From Chloroflexota bacterium (GTDB lineage Bacteria; Chloroflexota; Limnocylindria; Limnocylindrales; CSP1-4): 6,081 nucleotides of DNA. The stretch covers positions 1-6,081 of the forward strand of contig JAKAAV010000154.1 of the NCBI GenBank assembly GCA_021802185.1, written 5' to 3'. The position numbers and the translations under genes were made by a program. The notes below the pieces were generated by a model. It saw only the letters and a list, made by a program, of their open reading frames with translations, did not search any database and had not been told where the DNA came from. Shown piece by piece: positions 5,526-6,081 of this stretch (position 1 is the stretch's first letter; each line of letters begins with the position of its first letter).

Positions 5526-6081
5526 ATGAATGACAGAGCCTTCACCACCACGACCGGCGTCGGCCGGCGCGGGCCGGCCTTCCCCTTCGTCCCGTCCACG
5601 CGGATCCCGGATCCCGATCGGCGACCGCTGCGGATCGCGGCGCTCGTCGGCAGCGCGCGCCGGGCATCGCTGAACCGCGCCCTGCTGCGCGCCGTCGTCC
5701 GGGTCCTTCCCGACGACGCGATCGTCGAACCGGTCGCGATCGAGCTGCTGCCGTTCTACGACGGCGACCTCGAGGCGGCCGACGCGTCGGCGGAGGTACG
5801 CGCGTTCCGCGACGCCGTTTCGTCTGCCGACGCCCTCCTCGTCGTCACGCCCGAGTACAACCGCAGCCTGCCTGCCGTCGTGAAGAACGCGATCGACTGG
5901 GCATCGCGCCCGCGCTCGTCCGCGGCGATTGCCGGGAAGCCGGTCCTGCTCCTGGGCGCCACGCCGGGCATGGGCGGCGTGCGCCATGCGCTCGACCACG
6001 CCGCAGCCGTGCTCGCATTCGCGGGCGCGGTGCCGTTCGAGCGGCGGTTCGGCGTCGCGAACGCGGCGGAACGGCTCGGCG
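5526..6081 (+). CDS. NADPH-dependent FMN reductase family flavoprotein (3' end outside window)
   Basis: Only the first 185 codons are in the window, with no stop. After an N-terminal segment of about 34 residues the flavodoxin-like fold begins (LRIAALVGSARRASLNRALL); the GSxRxxSxN loop at residues 42-50 binds FMN phosphate in this family. TPEYNRSLPAVVKNAIDWASR (about 108-128) is the second signature, and GKPVLLLGATPG (137-148) completes the core. Family members (ChrR/YieF/ArsH-like) are usually about 180-200 residues and pass electrons from NAD(P)H through FMN to quinones, chromate, azo dyes or other acceptors; the substrate here is unknown. ATG at 5526 is the only standard start before the fold, but it leaves an unusual Arg/Pro-rich extension and has only a weak AGAAG too close upstream. 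It is divergent from the DyP peroxidase, which hints at a shared redox-stress role. Confidence 0.92.
   Translation, partial: MNDRAFTTTTGVGRRGPAFPFVPSTRIPDPDRRPLRIAALVGSARRASLNRALLRAVVRVLPDDAIVEPVAIELLPFYDGDLEAADASAEVRAFRDAVSSADALLVVTPEYNRSLPAVVKNAIDWASRPRSSAAIAGKPVLLLGATPGMGGVRHALDHAAAVLAFAGAVPFERRFGVANAAERLG
5562..5579 (+). repeat. Perfect 7-bp GC-only hairpin in the reductase 5' coding region
   Basis: GGCCGGC (5562-5568) and GCCGGCC (5573-5579) form a perfect stem with a 4-nt loop (GCGG), 33 nt after the start codon. It lies in the non-conserved N-terminal extension. In RNA it would be stable enough to affect early translation; a chance origin in GC-rich DNA is also possible. Confidence 0.5.

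Noticed and set aside
4328..5533. 401-residue plus-strand open frame across the DyP gene
   Set aside because: Beyond about 4365 it is Arg/Ala/Pro-rich shadow of the DyP coding strand; only its first part is kept as possible remnant.
5348..5599. 84-residue N-terminal extension of the DyP peroxidase from an ATG at 5599
   Set aside because: It would run antisense through the FMN reductase start, has no signal-peptide logic, and the ATG at 5347 has its own ribosome site.
1..6081. tRNA, rRNA, CRISPR arrays, insertion sequences or attachment sites
   Set aside because: No cloverleaf, spaced repeats, transposase motif or terminal inverted repeats were seen on either strand.

Overview
The window is a 6.1 kb stretch of very GC-rich bacterial DNA. 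Strong third-position GC bias, GTG starts and the gene families present suggest a high-GC soil or freshwater bacterium, perhaps an actinobacterium or a high-GC chloroflexote. The sequence contains no marker that fixes the phylum.

Layout: positions 1-3138 hold three plus-strand signalling genes. The first is the 3' part of a PAS sensor histidine kinase of the phytochrome/Cph1 type. It enters from the left edge and continues upstream of the window. The second is a stand-alone Rcp1-type CheY-like response regulator whose start lies inside the kinase's last codons. The third is a protein carrying an N-terminal receiver, a PAS domain and a complete histidine kinase core. Phosphotransfer motifs are intact in all three, but none of the visible parts has a DNA-binding or enzymatic output domain, so the final target of the pathway lies elsewhere.

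Positions 3164-4102 (minus strand), convergent with the signalling cluster, encode a six-helix YihY/BrkB-family inner-membrane protein. Its C-terminal tail is built from a short tandem repeat, and its start looks leaderless. Positions 4103-4453 contain that gene's promoter region and then, from about 4220, a stretch with clear codon-like base periodicity that changes reading frame. It is probably the remnant of a plus-strand gene, or a gene interrupted by a one-base error; I do not recognise its family.

Positions 4454-5347 (minus) encode a cytosolic DyP-type heme peroxidase with its active-site residues intact. A 178-bp spacer separates it from a divergent NADPH-dependent FMN reductase (plus, 5526 to the window end, truncated). 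The spacer holds an AT-rich promoter with an imperfect palindrome over its -10 region. The DyP/flavin reductase pair may form a redox or oxidative-stress unit, but that is inference from adjacency.

Nothing here is clearly a new system. The points most worth checking are the three-gene phosphorelay without an output domain, the frame-switching coding remnant at 4220-4455, and the control region between the two redox genes.
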